Of a stretch of 64,000 nucleotides of DNA, positions 1 to 10,803 are shown piece by piece. The position numbers and the translations under genes are program-made. The DNA lies in contig JAMJFZ010001264.1 of NCBI GenBank assembly GCA_026225945.1, positions 2,322,501 through 2,386,500 on the forward strand, written 5' to 3'. The notes beneath the pieces were generated by a model, which worked only from the letters and a program-made list of their open reading frames with translations, made no database searches and was not told the DNA's origin. Numbering within the stretch: position 1 is the stretch's first letter; every line of letters begins with the position of its first letter. This DNA is from Cricetomys ansorgei. Its lineage: Eukaryota; Chordata; Mammalia; Rodentia; Nesomyidae.

Positions 1-700
1 CCTACATCAAATAATTAATCAAGAAAATGCCGCACAGACACTCTTACAAGACACTGTGATGGAAACATTTTCCCAGTTGAGGGTCCTTCTTCCCAGATGA
101 CTCTGGCCTGTGTCTGGTCCACAGAGGCTAGCCATCACAGAGCCCAACTTTAGTTTAAATATAATATGGTTGTGTCAATATATCCTTGAAGTCCACAAGG
201 TTGCTAGAATTCTTTCTCAATGTTGTATCTTTAATTCTCTAATTTGTCACTTAGTACAGGAGAGAGCTAAGTGCCATCATCCATTCAGTCTTAGTGCTCA
301 CCTTTTCGTTTGTGTTTATAACATACAAACACCAAACAAAAGCCATATCAAAACAAGAACCATTCTGGAAATAGAAGAAGCGCTGGGAAAACTGAGTCAT
401 TGCTTGGCACAAGGCAGTTTAATCTGTTCAGCCACAGCAGCCCTGCTGAAAGCAGATGCGTGATTTGGAATCTGACATCTTACATACCAGCGAGTTACTG
501 GCTTGTCAGCAGAGAGCTGAGGCATAAGCACACAAAGCAGCATGATTTTGTCCCTGGTTCTATTAGTGATTGGCTTAATCGCCCACTTAGTACCAGTTTC
601 AGTATCACCACAATGGTAACCTTGTCTTAAGGTGAGTAAGCAATTACGAAACTTTACCTTAATTGTCAGCTTGTCTGGATTTGGAATCTCCTAAGAGACA
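1..700. other. Intergenic, mostly unassigned
   Basis: Bases about 55-125 match the end of a common rodent interspersed repeat (same family as 29793-30193). The rest shows no gene or repeat that I recognise. Confidence 0.5.
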
Positions 701-1050
701 CACCACTGACCTTCTCATGAGGGACCTTCCAAAAACGAGTTAACTGAGAAGAAAATCCCACCCTCAAGTTGGGCGTCACCATCCTATAGACTGGGGTCCC
801 AGACTGAACAAAAAAGGGAAAACAGAGAAAGCAAACAGAGTACCAGCAGTCATCTCTCTCTGCTTCCTGACTGTGTACTCAGTGTGACCGGAGACCTCAC
901 ACTCCTGCCCCCACAGCGAGAGGCACACCCTGCCTACCCTGCCCGCTGCCACGGTGGAGGGTATCCACAAACTGTGAGCCAAAGTCAGCCCTTCCTTCCT
1001 TAAGATGCTTTTCTTGGGTATTTGGTTAAAGAAATGAGACAAGGAACTAA
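700..1050 (+). repeat. Rodent interspersed repeat ending in ...GGAACTAATTC
   Basis: Contains recurrent rodent phrases (GGGTCCCAGACTGAAC, CTGCTTCCTGACTGTG, AACTGTGAGCCAAA, CCCTTCCTTCCTTAAG). I know the unit as a mid-frequency rodent repeat but cannot name the family safely. Confidence 0.6.
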
Positions 1051-1814
1051 TTCAGTAATTTGGTAAATGATCAAATGATATCCTTTAAAGCTAACATTTA
1101 GTGATTATCTACTATTGCCTTTCGGTTGAGATCCAAGTTTCCTGAATTTATAAACCCTTGAGGCTGTTAAAGACAATTTGTTCAATATACCCATCCCAGG
1201 AAGCCTTTTCTGCATAAGTATTAATATACTTCAATAATAAATTCAAGTAACAATTAGAAAGACACATTGTTCAATTCCATCCACTAACTTCCACACTAGC
1301 GATGAATGCAAATAAAACCACATCATGTGTCATTACAAACATGCTCTTAAATGACACTACCAGCTGTTTTGTTTCATTTCATTAATAAATTAACTTTAGC
1401 TTTATAATTACCTATGAGCTATGAGCTATAAGCACAAGAAATGTGCTGAGGAAGTTTATTTTTATCTGTGTTTAAAATAATTGATTGTGTGCACCGCTGG
1501 GTGAGGGGCTGTCTAGGGTGTTTTATATTGTCTGCAGGTGTTGGGGTTCTGTGGAGGCTGTTTGATTGCTTATGATCTGCACCCTAAGAGTTCTGAATGA
1601 ATAAAAACACCTGAGTTCAGATGCTCAGGGTTCCACTGTCAAGTACGACACTGGCCATGATGGTGGTGCCCTCTGTAGAGGTCTGGCAGAGTTTTTGCCT
1701 AGGAAAGCGCCTCCCTGTCTCTCTTGGTGAGCCCCTGTAGCACCCTAACAACTACAGAAGTGTATATATAGTAACTAGTTTCATATTTATACATTTCAAA
1801 ATATTTTAAAATTT
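1051..1814. other. Unassigned AT-rich intergenic DNA
   Basis: No convincing coding frame or recognisable repeat, apart from short AT-rich runs. Confidence 0.4.
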
Positions 1815-1995
1815 TTGTTTTATGTGTAAGAGTGTTTGCCTGCATGAATATATATATATACCATGCAAGAGCCTGGTGCCCACTAAGGCCAGAATAGAGC
1901 ACTGGAGGCCCTGGAATTGGAGTTACATAGGCTGTGGGTTGCTATATGGGTGCTAGTAGCTGAATCCATGTCCACTGAGCCATCTAGCCTGGCCC
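1815..1995 (-). repeat. B2/B3 SINE
   Basis: Reads as the reverse of the family: TTTTATGTGTAAGAGTGTTT near the tail side, ACTGGAGGCCCTGGAATTGG in the middle, CACTGAGCCATCTAGCC at the tRNA-like head. Confidence 0.85.
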
Positions 1996-2464
1996 AGATA
2001 GACATATATTAGTAGCATATTAATAACCAATAACCCAAAAAGCTGAATTCCTTACTCTATTTTAAGAAACCAGTAAGAACTCACTTAAGGGTTATGCTAT
2101 AAAGTGATTTATAGAGACCACCTAAGATACATATTTAAAAAAAAAAAAAAGTAGGTCCTTGCTCAGCTGGATGATTCTGGGAAAAAAAAATCTTGGAATT
2201 CCAAGAAATGAGATCTGAGCTACACAGACAATATGAAACTGGAGCTGTGTCTTAAGAAGAGTCCAGCTGAAGTGCAGGGAGAAAGAAGGCTATTCAGATT
2301 CTATAGAGCTGGCATCGCCACGGAGTGTGTGTAGCCCATATAACTTAAGGTTTTACTGTGAAGTGACTCTGGGTGTGGGCACTGGTCCCAGACAGTGGTC
2401 AGCAGAACCAAATTGGAAGATGTTAGAATTTTATGTTCTTTATTGATAAGAACATTAAGTTTTC

Positions 2465-2640
2465 ACATTTATTTACTGTGTGTATGTGTGTGCACATGTG
2501 TGGGCCATAGCACATGTGTGGTGCTTAGAGGTAACTTGCAAGGGTTGGTTCATTCCTTTCACTATGAAGGGTCCATAAGAAACCAAACTCTACTAATCTG
2601 GCTTGCCGCCTTTACCTGCTGACCCATCTCGACAGTCTAT
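2465..2640 (-). repeat. B3-type SINE, diverged
   Basis: GTGTGTATGTGTGTGCACA, then AACTTGCAAGGGTTGGTTC, then CTTTACCTGCTGACCCATCT: the reverse of a tRNA-derived B3 element. Confidence 0.75.
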
Positions 2641-2885
2641 AAAAGAACACTTTAAGTACAAAGAAGTGAAAGACGGTATCACAAAGTCTCACTGTTAAAG
2701 TTTGCATAGTTAAAATCAGATTTATATCTATTAATTATATCCTTGGCCTACTGCACTTTTAGCCATAAGATGATTTTAAATGAGAATATCTGCCTGTTGT
2801 TATAGCTAAAACAACTTAAATATTGCTGTTTAAGTGACAAGAAGATGTTGTCTTATCAATAGCCCCTTGAGTGGAAAAAAAAATT

Positions 2886-3045
2886 CAGCTGGGCAATGGC
2901 AGCACACGCCTTTAATCCCAGCACTCAGGAGGCAGAGGCAGGCTGATCCCTGAGTTCAAGGCCAGCCTGATCTACAGAGTGAGTTCCAGGACAGCCAGAG
3001 TTACAACAGAGAAACCCTGTCTCAAGAAACAAAACAAAACAATAT
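2886..3045 (+). repeat. B1 SINE
   Basis: GCCTTTAATCCCAGCACTC, GAGGCAGAGGCAGGCTGAT and GAGAAACCCTGTCTCAA, with an A-rich tail. Confidence 0.93.
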
Positions 3046-3149
3046 CCTCTGGAGAGATCAAATGCCTGCTATGAACCATTATTAATAATCTTAAAGTTTC
3101 TGCTTCAGATAGCTTTATTAAGTAAAATAATACTACTCAAGTTTCAAAA

Positions 3150-3780
3150 ACAATTGTTACAATGGTTTTACCTATCAGGAACACAATCATTTTGAACAAA
3201 AGTAGCTCATGTCTATTATATTACAGTGCTTTAGATAAGAAAGCGGTAAACAGGATAGAGTCACAGTGTAAGGACTTAGGGGCTTGCAGGAGAAATTTAC
3301 TGATTTTTAGAGCAGTTCTAGATTACAGAGAAACTGAGCCCAAACTAGAGCATTTTCCTAAATTCTTCCTACCCTCACCTGAGTTTAACCTCCTCTGCTA
3401 TTAGTTGCTCCCCACTGTGGAACCAACACTACAGTCAACAAGCCTACAGTGGCACACCATTGACTCCCGAAGTCACAGTTGGTCCTAGAGTTCACTTGTG
3501 GTTTTGACAATGGATAATAACTTGTGTCCATGTTTCACACAGGATAGTTTTAACACCTCCAAATCCCTCCTACCCATCCAGGCCTCCTCAGCTCTGGTAA
3601 TAGCTACTAATTTTACTATCTCCATGGTTTTGTCTTTTCCAGAATATCATGCAGTTGGAATCATACAGAATGTATCCTGTGAAGACTGGCTGCTTCCACT
3701 TAGTCATATGCATTTGAATTTTCCCCACATTTCCCCATGGCTTCCTAGCTCATTTATTGCTTAATATTGTTGAATAATTA
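3150..3780 (-). repeat. Ancient L1M-type LINE-1 fragment
   Basis: The plus strand carries the antisense of an old L1 3' region: TTTTACTATCTCCATGGTTT, CTTTTCCAGAATATCATGCA and GCTGAATAATA-like endings. Heavily mutated. Confidence 0.65.
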
Positions 3781-3824
3781 TTTATTAATAAGAAATTACT
3801 AATGTGTGTCTATATATATATCTG

Positions 3825-4052
3825 TACAGCCAGTGCCTGGACACACATGTGTGCTTGTACATGAAGGCCAGAGGCAAATCTTGAGTGTCACTCCTTGGGT
3901 GTCCTGCCTTGTTTTTTGAGAAAGGGTCTCTGTCTTCATACCCAGGACTCATCAGTTCAGCTAGGCTAGCTGGCCAGCGAGCTCCAGGGATCTGTCTGTC
4001 TGCATCTTTCCGGTGCTGGAATTGCAAGCACACATCACCACTCCTGGCTTTT
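3825..4052 (-). repeat. B4/RSINE1-type SINE
   Basis: GGGTCTCTGTCTTCATACCC, GCTAGCTGGCCAGCGAGCTC and GTGCTGGAATTGCAAGCACA are the reverse of the B4/RSINE1 body. Confidence 0.75.
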
Positions 4053-4328
4053 ATAAATCATCTTAATAATAAATTATTTGTTAGCAAATTATGAAAACTA
4101 TAATTAGTATTAGCACTACTGTTTTTAGCACTGGACACTGCTCTATGGTCAAAATGGCAATTCTTCTTCCACTGGAGGGCATCTTGGCTACTTCCAGATT
4201 AGGACAATTATGGATAAAGCTGTTACAAAAATTCACCTCAGGTTTTGTGTGGCTACAATCTTCCAATTCATTTAAGCAAATATTAGAGCATGTGCATGCT
4301 ATAGCCTGTGTACATTTAGCTTTACAAG

Positions 4329-4332
<4 letters not shown>

Positions 4333-4369
<37 letters not shown>

Positions 4370-4371
4370 GC
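4333..4371 (+). repeat. (GT)n microsatellite
   Basis: About 18-19 GT units without interruption. Confidence 0.95.
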
Positions 4372-4449
4372 ATTAACTTAATTTGCAGTTCCTTGGTGGT
4401 CTGTGCAGTTGACATGCTCACCTAGCCCCCCTTCTCCCTCTCCTCTCCC

Positions 4450-4995
4450 CACCCCCACCTCTCTTGGAGTGTACATTCAAGTATTTCACTATTTTTTAAA
4501 CCAGCTTTCCCTTTTCTTTATCACCGAGTTCTTTGTGTTTCTTAGTTAACGTCTTTTGCAATATTTTCCTCTAACATGGGGCTGATATCCTCATTTATCT
4601 TGATGCTGTCTTTATCAGGAGGAAGTTATCACTTTTAATGATGTCTACCTTATCACCTACCTATCAGCTATTTCCTTCCTGTAGTTGGGCCTCTGATAAA
4701 TTTTGAGTTAACTTTTGTGAAGTGCCACAGGTATTGTGTAAGATTGATTGTGTTTGCTAAGAGACACTGAATTGTTCCAGCGCCGTGTGCAGAAAAGTCC
4801 CTCTTGTCTTTGCTGTATGGCTCTTACTCCTTTCTCTGCGGTCCTTTGAATGCATTTCCGTGGGTCTCTTTAGGCTTCTCATTCTGTTATACACTACTTT
4901 TTGTCTATTCTTTGCCAGTACTGTACTGCCTGGATTTCTGTAGACTTACAGAGAACTCTAAAGTCAAGTGGTGCCGGCCCTCCAGCTCTTTGCCT
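4450..4995 (-). repeat. L1M-type LINE-1 fragment (ORF2 3' part, antisense)
   Basis: ATTGTTCCAGCGCCGTGTGC, TCTTTGCTGTATGGCTCTTA, TTGTCTATTCTTTGCCAGTA and TCTAAAGTCAAGTGGTGCC parallel the antisense of mammalian L1 ORF2. Probably continuous with 3150-3780 before the SINE insertion between them. Confidence 0.7.
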
Positions 4996-5044
4996 CTATC
5001 CATAGTGACTAAGCTATGCTGAACATTTTGACTCTCCACATAAA

Positions 5045-5162
5045 CGACTTTTTAAAATGAGATAGGGTTATCACTATATAGCTCAAGTTGGCCTTGACCA
5101 GGATCCTCCTGCCTCAGCCTCCCTAGTGCCAGGATACAAGTATGTACCACCACACTCAGTGC
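5045..5162 (-). repeat. B1/proto-B1 SINE
   Basis: GCTCAAGTTGGCCTTGACC, CTCCTGCCTCAGCCTCCCTA and GTACCACCACACTCAG, reverse of B1. Confidence 0.8.
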
Positions 5163-5404
5163 TCCACACCAACTTTACCATCATTTTATCAATACCCACA
5201 AAACAATTAGCTAGGATTTGGATTTTTTTTTTTAAAAAAAAAAAAAAAAGAAAGGAAAAAGGTATGCTATGACCCAAATAGGGCTAGCAAGCAGCGATTT
5301 GGATTTATTTTTAATTTCCATTCATGCCATTTTTACATCATCATCACCATCTTAACTTTAAAGTCACATAATTCACACATTCTAAAATTAGAAAAGTATC
5401 TGAG

Positions 5405-5530
5405 CCAGATGCGGTGGTACACACTTGGAGATGAGGCAGAAGTATCACCTTGGGTTCAAGGTCAGCCTGAGCTACATAGTTAAGTTCCAGGCCAGCCTGG
5501 GCTACAGAGCGAAAGTCTGACTCAACAACA
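5405..5530 (+). repeat. B1F-like SINE
   Basis: GGTGGTACACACTTGGAGA, AGGCCAGCCTGGGCTACAGA and a degenerate A-rich tail. Short by an internal gap. Confidence 0.8.
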
Positions 5531-5831
5531 AACAGACAAAAAGAATGCCGCCTGGTCACCAAGTAAAAGTTAACATTTTCTGAGAAAAGTTAACTCCTAC
5601 CCTGTCTTCTTCTGATTGGTTGGTTCCCCTGTAGGAGTTTTTGTAACACTGACCTACCCTCTAGGTTTCACAGGCCTCTGTGAAAGGCTTACAATGGCGA
5701 AGCATTTAGGTGCAGCTCCCACAGAGACTACCAAGGTGTGAGTTCCTTTTACAAACCCAAATCCAAATTTGTTTTACTCTCAACGAGTAATATGAGGTGC
5801 ATATACTGGTGTAACGGTGCTTTAAATCTGC

Positions 5832-5860
5832 CACCACACACACACACACACACACACACT
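5832..5860 (+). repeat. (CA)n microsatellite
   Basis: About 14 CA units. Confidence 0.93.
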
Positions 5861-6779
5861 CGCCACATGCACACTTCTCCCACCTTCCCATGAGCTGTGC
5901 AAGTTTGTTCTCAAGCTGTGATTTAGACACGGAATGGTAAGCATGGTCATGATGGTAATAGAGACGGGGGCGACACAAACAAAGCTGGGGAGGAGGAGCA
6001 CAGTCCCAGACGGGGAGAAGGGATGCCTGCTAGAGGCTTGCTGGCCTTTGCTGGTGCCGACTCCTGTATCCTAGATTAGGAACTGTTTCGTATTGCTTTT
6101 GAGACTTTCTTCTGTCGCCGCTGTGTGTGTCTGTGTTTCCTAAGTCCTAAGGACAAAGACTACCTTTGACTCCCAGGTGCCTCGTCTTCACTGTTGTTAT
6201 TCATCAGGTATTAATCGATGTCTACAGCGTCTCAGCCTCAGCACTGTTAGGCATGCATTAAGTGCGCAGCATTGTTTAAATAAAGGAGACTTTAAACTAT
6301 GAACGTGCTTATACATTTCTTTTATACCTCCATAATAACTAGCAGAGAGCATGAAATGTTTAATAAGTGCATATTGAATGGTTGATAAAAAATAAAAAAA
6401 AATACTAATGCAAGCTGCTGTCGGCAGAACAACTATGTGAAGGGTGGGTAAATATGAGGACTCAGTAATCTGTTCTCAATTATTCTGTAGGGCTAAAGTT
6501 GCTGTAAAATATAAAGTCTATTAATTTTTAAAAGGAAATTGCCAAAAACAAAAACAGAAATTTTTCAGTCATTTTGTAAACCATCTGGTGCTCCTATCAC
6601 ATGTAGGAACCATTTCTAAATTACTATTGCTGAATTATTTAATCATCCTTCAGAAAACTTGAAAGCACAAAATCTTGTTACCTAATCCGTAACAACAATT
6701 TTCCAAATCAAGTTTTGTCCAAATGTGTGTGATATACCCCAGAACCTAGAGGAAATGTCTGGGAAGCGACCGGGCAGGA
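5861..6779. other. Unassigned intergenic DNA
   Basis: No gene or clear repeat seen in about 900 bp. Confidence 0.4.
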
Positions 6780-7020
6780 AGTGAGGACGACTCAGTTGGT
6801 GAAGGACTTGCTGCACAACCACGAGGACCTGAGCCGGATGTCCCAGAACCCATTGTTGATTCTGTTTTTGTTTTTGTTTTTTTTAAAGCCTGGCATGGTG
6901 GCAAATGCTTGCAATTTTCAATACTGGGGAAGTAGAGACAGGCAGATCTCAAGCCAGCCAGCCTACCGTGCTTGAGGGAAGAGAGATTTACACACACATA
7001 GATATGTGCATATACACACA
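6780..7020 (+). repeat. B4 SINE, degraded
   Basis: ACTCAGTTGGTGAAGGACTT is the tRNA-like head; CCTGGCATGGTGGCAAATGC and CAGATCTCAAGCCAGCCAGC are the B1-like half; it ends in CA-rich sequence. Confidence 0.75.
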
Positions 7021-7429
7021 GAGAAAGAAATGAATGATTATAATCACTAAAACTTAGAACTTAGAAAGTAGATATCAAATAAATATTTGCAGAGGAATTA
7101 CTAAATCAATCAAGAAAAACAAAATTATGGTAGATGATGCCAGAATGCTATACAATTTATAATAGATAGAAATATACTTTTTATATGTCATTTAAAATTT
7201 TAGTAAAAATACACCTGGGACCTCTAAAATGATACCATTTGAGAAGAAAAGGTTAACCAGAAACTTTCTGTGTTAGACAAGAGAATTCAGAGATTATCTC
7301 TGTTTTATATTTTATGAATTCCTAATATACTAAATTTAAAAAGAAAAATTAAAAAGTATTAGATTGCTTTAATCCATCTTCCATCTCAATTTATTCTGGC
7401 TTCCTCTGCCATTAAGAACCCAAAACGAA

Positions 7430-7612
7430 GAGGCTGAAGAGACGGCACAGTGGTTACAAACAGCTGCCACTCGTGCAGAGGACCTGGGTTGAGTTACTAG
7501 CACATACATCAGGCAGCACACAGCTGCCTGTAACTGACTCTAGAGGATTCAACATTCTGACCTCAGTGTTCACATACAGACATATACGTATGTTTACATA
7601 CAAAAAAAAAAT
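7430..7612 (+). repeat. B2/B3 SINE
   Basis: GAGACGGCACAGTGGTTAC, GTGCAGAGGACCTGGGTTGA and CAGCTGCCTGTAACTGACTC, with an A-rich tail. Confidence 0.85.
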
Positions 7613-9690
7613 TAGGTTTTTATTTTAATCTTTACAAAAGACCTTAAACACAATCTTGAGCAAATTTCGCTAATGAAAGGCAAAGATGGACATCCTCACC
7701 TGCCATATTAGTATGAACATTACTTTCCAGTTTCCAAGTCATTGCCTTATCTAAAACACCTCCCCCACCAAGAAAAGAAAGAATGAAAATTCATGAGCAA
7801 GACAAATGGGATTGTAGCTCAAGTAAGCGAAGAATCCTCAAGTAATAACATGTAAAAGATATGGTGCTGGGACCAAAACCTCATAATATGATACCAGCTG
7901 GGCAAGTTCTTTGTATCACAAGCCTTTCCCCCCTCTCTCCCACTCTAGAACACCAGTGAGCATTAACCTCTGAGAAGCAAGTTCAAAGGGCTCATCAAAG
8001 ATTTAAGGCAGGTGTGAAACACACTGGCAATAATCTACTGTCAACAATGCTGAGTTTCTAGAACAGCCATGGAAGCTCAGCATTGTGGGGGCATCCATCT
8101 AAACTCATCTTTACAATGTCTTTGTTTGTGTATTCGTCTTCCAGGGCGATACTCAAAGCTGACCTTCTTCTGTGTTTACAGGACAAAGTGAAAGTCCAGC
8201 TAGCAAGTACACAATCCATCAAATGACCAGGATTCTGCATCGCTTGAAGAATTACAGAAACTTGTAAATATTCAATGGTTCTACATAAAACATTAAGAAC
8301 AGAAAACAGAATTTGGAATGGACCAAATAAGAGAATTGTTTATAACAATTCAAATGTATGTAAATACAATAAATAAAAGGAACAATTTAAAGTCCCTCGG
8401 TTTCACCATCAGGTCATTTGAGTTCCAATGAATTTCACTGGATAGTTATCTGGACATCTTTGTCAAGATATGTTATTTTGAAAAAAAAAATCAAACAGAA
8501 TTGAATTGAATTGCCTTAGACTCATGTCAGCAGAGACACTTACCCCTGGTTCACATTTAGAATGACCTGGATAACACTTCAAAATACCAACTCCCATTTT
8601 CCACCTTTGGGTATTGTGATTTACTTAGTTAGAAGTCCTTAAGGTCTACTTGGGGTTCCAAATTCTGCTAAACAAGTTTACCAAAACATCTTCGCAGCTC
8701 TAAGGACACATAGTGAAGCTTTGAACCCTGGTGCTGAATTCAGAGCATTCCAGGATATGCAGGAATATTGGGCACATTCATGGCCTGGGTAGTTTGTATC
8801 AGGAAAGAGTCAACTGATTCATATGTTGCACAGCTTTCAGCAGGCCAAGCACATAAAGAATCTAGTGTGTCCATATTGCAGACAAGTCCACATTGATGTG
8901 AGCTAGTACACACTAGCATGTCCTGGCAGTGCATTTTTAGTTGGGGCTTGCTTTGGCTTGTGCATTTGAGGTGATATAAAATACCCACAGGTGTGTCTTC
9001 TAAAGGACGTTGAGTGGAAGCCTGAGTTAAAGCTAAATCTATATAGTATTATAGCGTGGCATTGATAGACAGGAGGTATTCTGTCTTTACTAGAGCATCT
9101 GTTAAGAATGCTATCCTATGGAAAGTTTGGGACTAAAATCCCTGTGGGTACTACAGATCTAAATGTCTTCCATTACCGGAAGTGACTTTGTAAGAAGGGA
9201 AGGACGGCTAGGGAGGAGAGAGGATGATGAGGCTTCTCTGGACCATGCTACTGCTTTGCCCTTGGACAGGAAAACTGTTGATCCCAAGATTCTAGAAATA
9301 CCTCCTCAAATTCTCTAACTTCTGAGGTTTATAAAAGCAACTGGATATTAAGCAGAAGCAGAGGTGGAGCTTCCACATGCTAGCCTTCTCCTGGCACTTC
9401 AGGAAAACTGCAACCTGTCTGAATGCGAAGTGGGAAATAGATGGAGACACACCTACCAGTGAGATGATGCTCCTGAGCCCAGGATCTGTCCTCAGCTAGA
9501 TGTGAAGTTCCTCCTGATTCAACCTCCCTCACTCAGAGACAGTGCAGGTCCAAGAGATGCTTAAAGTAACATATTGGCTTTCATCCCTGCCTCACTTCGG
9601 ATGAGGGAGCATGGACAAACCAGACCACAAAAGAAATTTTCAGAGGGTAAATCCAGGGCTATTTCCCCATGAGGTAGAATTGTTTCCATT
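7613..9690. other. Repeat-poor intergenic DNA
   Basis: About 2 kb without a SINE or a credible coding frame. Contains short A runs only. Confidence 0.45.
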
Positions 9691-9694
9691 AGAA

Positions 9695-9998
9695 GATGGG
9701 CATGAAGTACGGGAGAGTACTTACCACACAAGCATGAAAACTGGAGTTCAGTCTCCTGAAACCCACATAAAATGCCAAGTGAAATCACACACTTGTAATC
9801 CAACAATGCAGAGGCAGAGAAAGGAGGATCCCTGGAGCCGAGGGCTAGCCAGTCTAGCCTACTCAGAGAGCCCTGCATCAGTGAGAGACCCATCTCAAAA
9901 AAACAAGAGGGTGTAGCCCCTCAGAGATGACACCAAGAATGACCTCTGTTTTCCGCATACACACGCACAGCTGCGCATGTGCACACAGCTTGCGCGCG

Positions 9999-10043
<45 letters not shown>
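9695..10043 (+). repeat. B4 SINE with (CA)n tail
   Basis: CATGAAAACTGGAGTTCAGT, ACTTGTAATCCAACAATGCA, GCTAGCCAGTCTAGCCTAC and GAGAGACCCATCTCAAAAA, then a pure CA run at about 10004-10042. Confidence 0.82.
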
Positions 10044-10770
10044 GAACGAAGACAGAGCCTCCCCATTTCAGAACTTCACACACAATCCCATCCAACTGTC
10101 CTCCCACAAGTCTGCAGGGGCTGCTTCTCAGTACATTCAGTAATGTTTCATACAACTATAAAAGCTGGCATAATGAAGCCCCTCCTCGCCTTCAGAATGC
10201 ATCCATATCCATGTCTCTTTGAGCAGTAAAGCTCAAGAGGATTCTTATTTCCATGTAGTGAACACAAAAGCTGAAGTGCAGTAAGCAGTAAAAAGTGGAG
10301 ACAGAACATAACCTGGGTCTACCGACTCTAAAAGTCCCAAGCTCTTTGCATAACAAAGCTAAACAGGCATCTGATACCTGGATATTAGCCGAATCTGACA
10401 CCCAGGTAAGTGTTTCTCTAAGCTCCGGTTCCAAACTGTTCCCTTAGCCTGATATCAGCACCTCCTGGTCACCCAGTGAAATGGGGAATTTGACTCCAAA
10501 AGTAAGCAAGTCCACATGTGGAGGGGGTGAGGGGAGAATTGCCCAGCAGTGATTCAGGGCACAGGACTGAGAGGTGGATGTAACAACTTTTAAGGCATCA
10601 GCTGTGTTTCCTTGATCAATTCATTTCACGTCTCTGTTTTAAAATCCTTTCCTTTCAGACAGAAACAACGCCTTACAGAACAAATTGGGGACTTAATCAA
10701 ATAACAGGTAAATCTCTGAATGTGCAGGCTGGTCAGAGCAAGGATTCAAAGTCAGATATTTTTGTTTCAC

Positions 10771-10774
<4 letters not shown>

Positions 10775-10801
<27 letters not shown>

Positions 10802-10803
10802 CC
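10775..10803 (+). repeat. (CA)n microsatellite
   Basis: About 14 CA units in otherwise single-copy-looking DNA. Confidence 0.93.

Noticed and set aside
3498..3764. 88-codon plus-strand frame
   Set aside because: Antisense reading of an ancient L1M fragment.
9878..10229. Several frames rich in His-Thr or Cys-Val
   Set aside because: Translations of the CA/GT microsatellite at the end of a B4 SINE.
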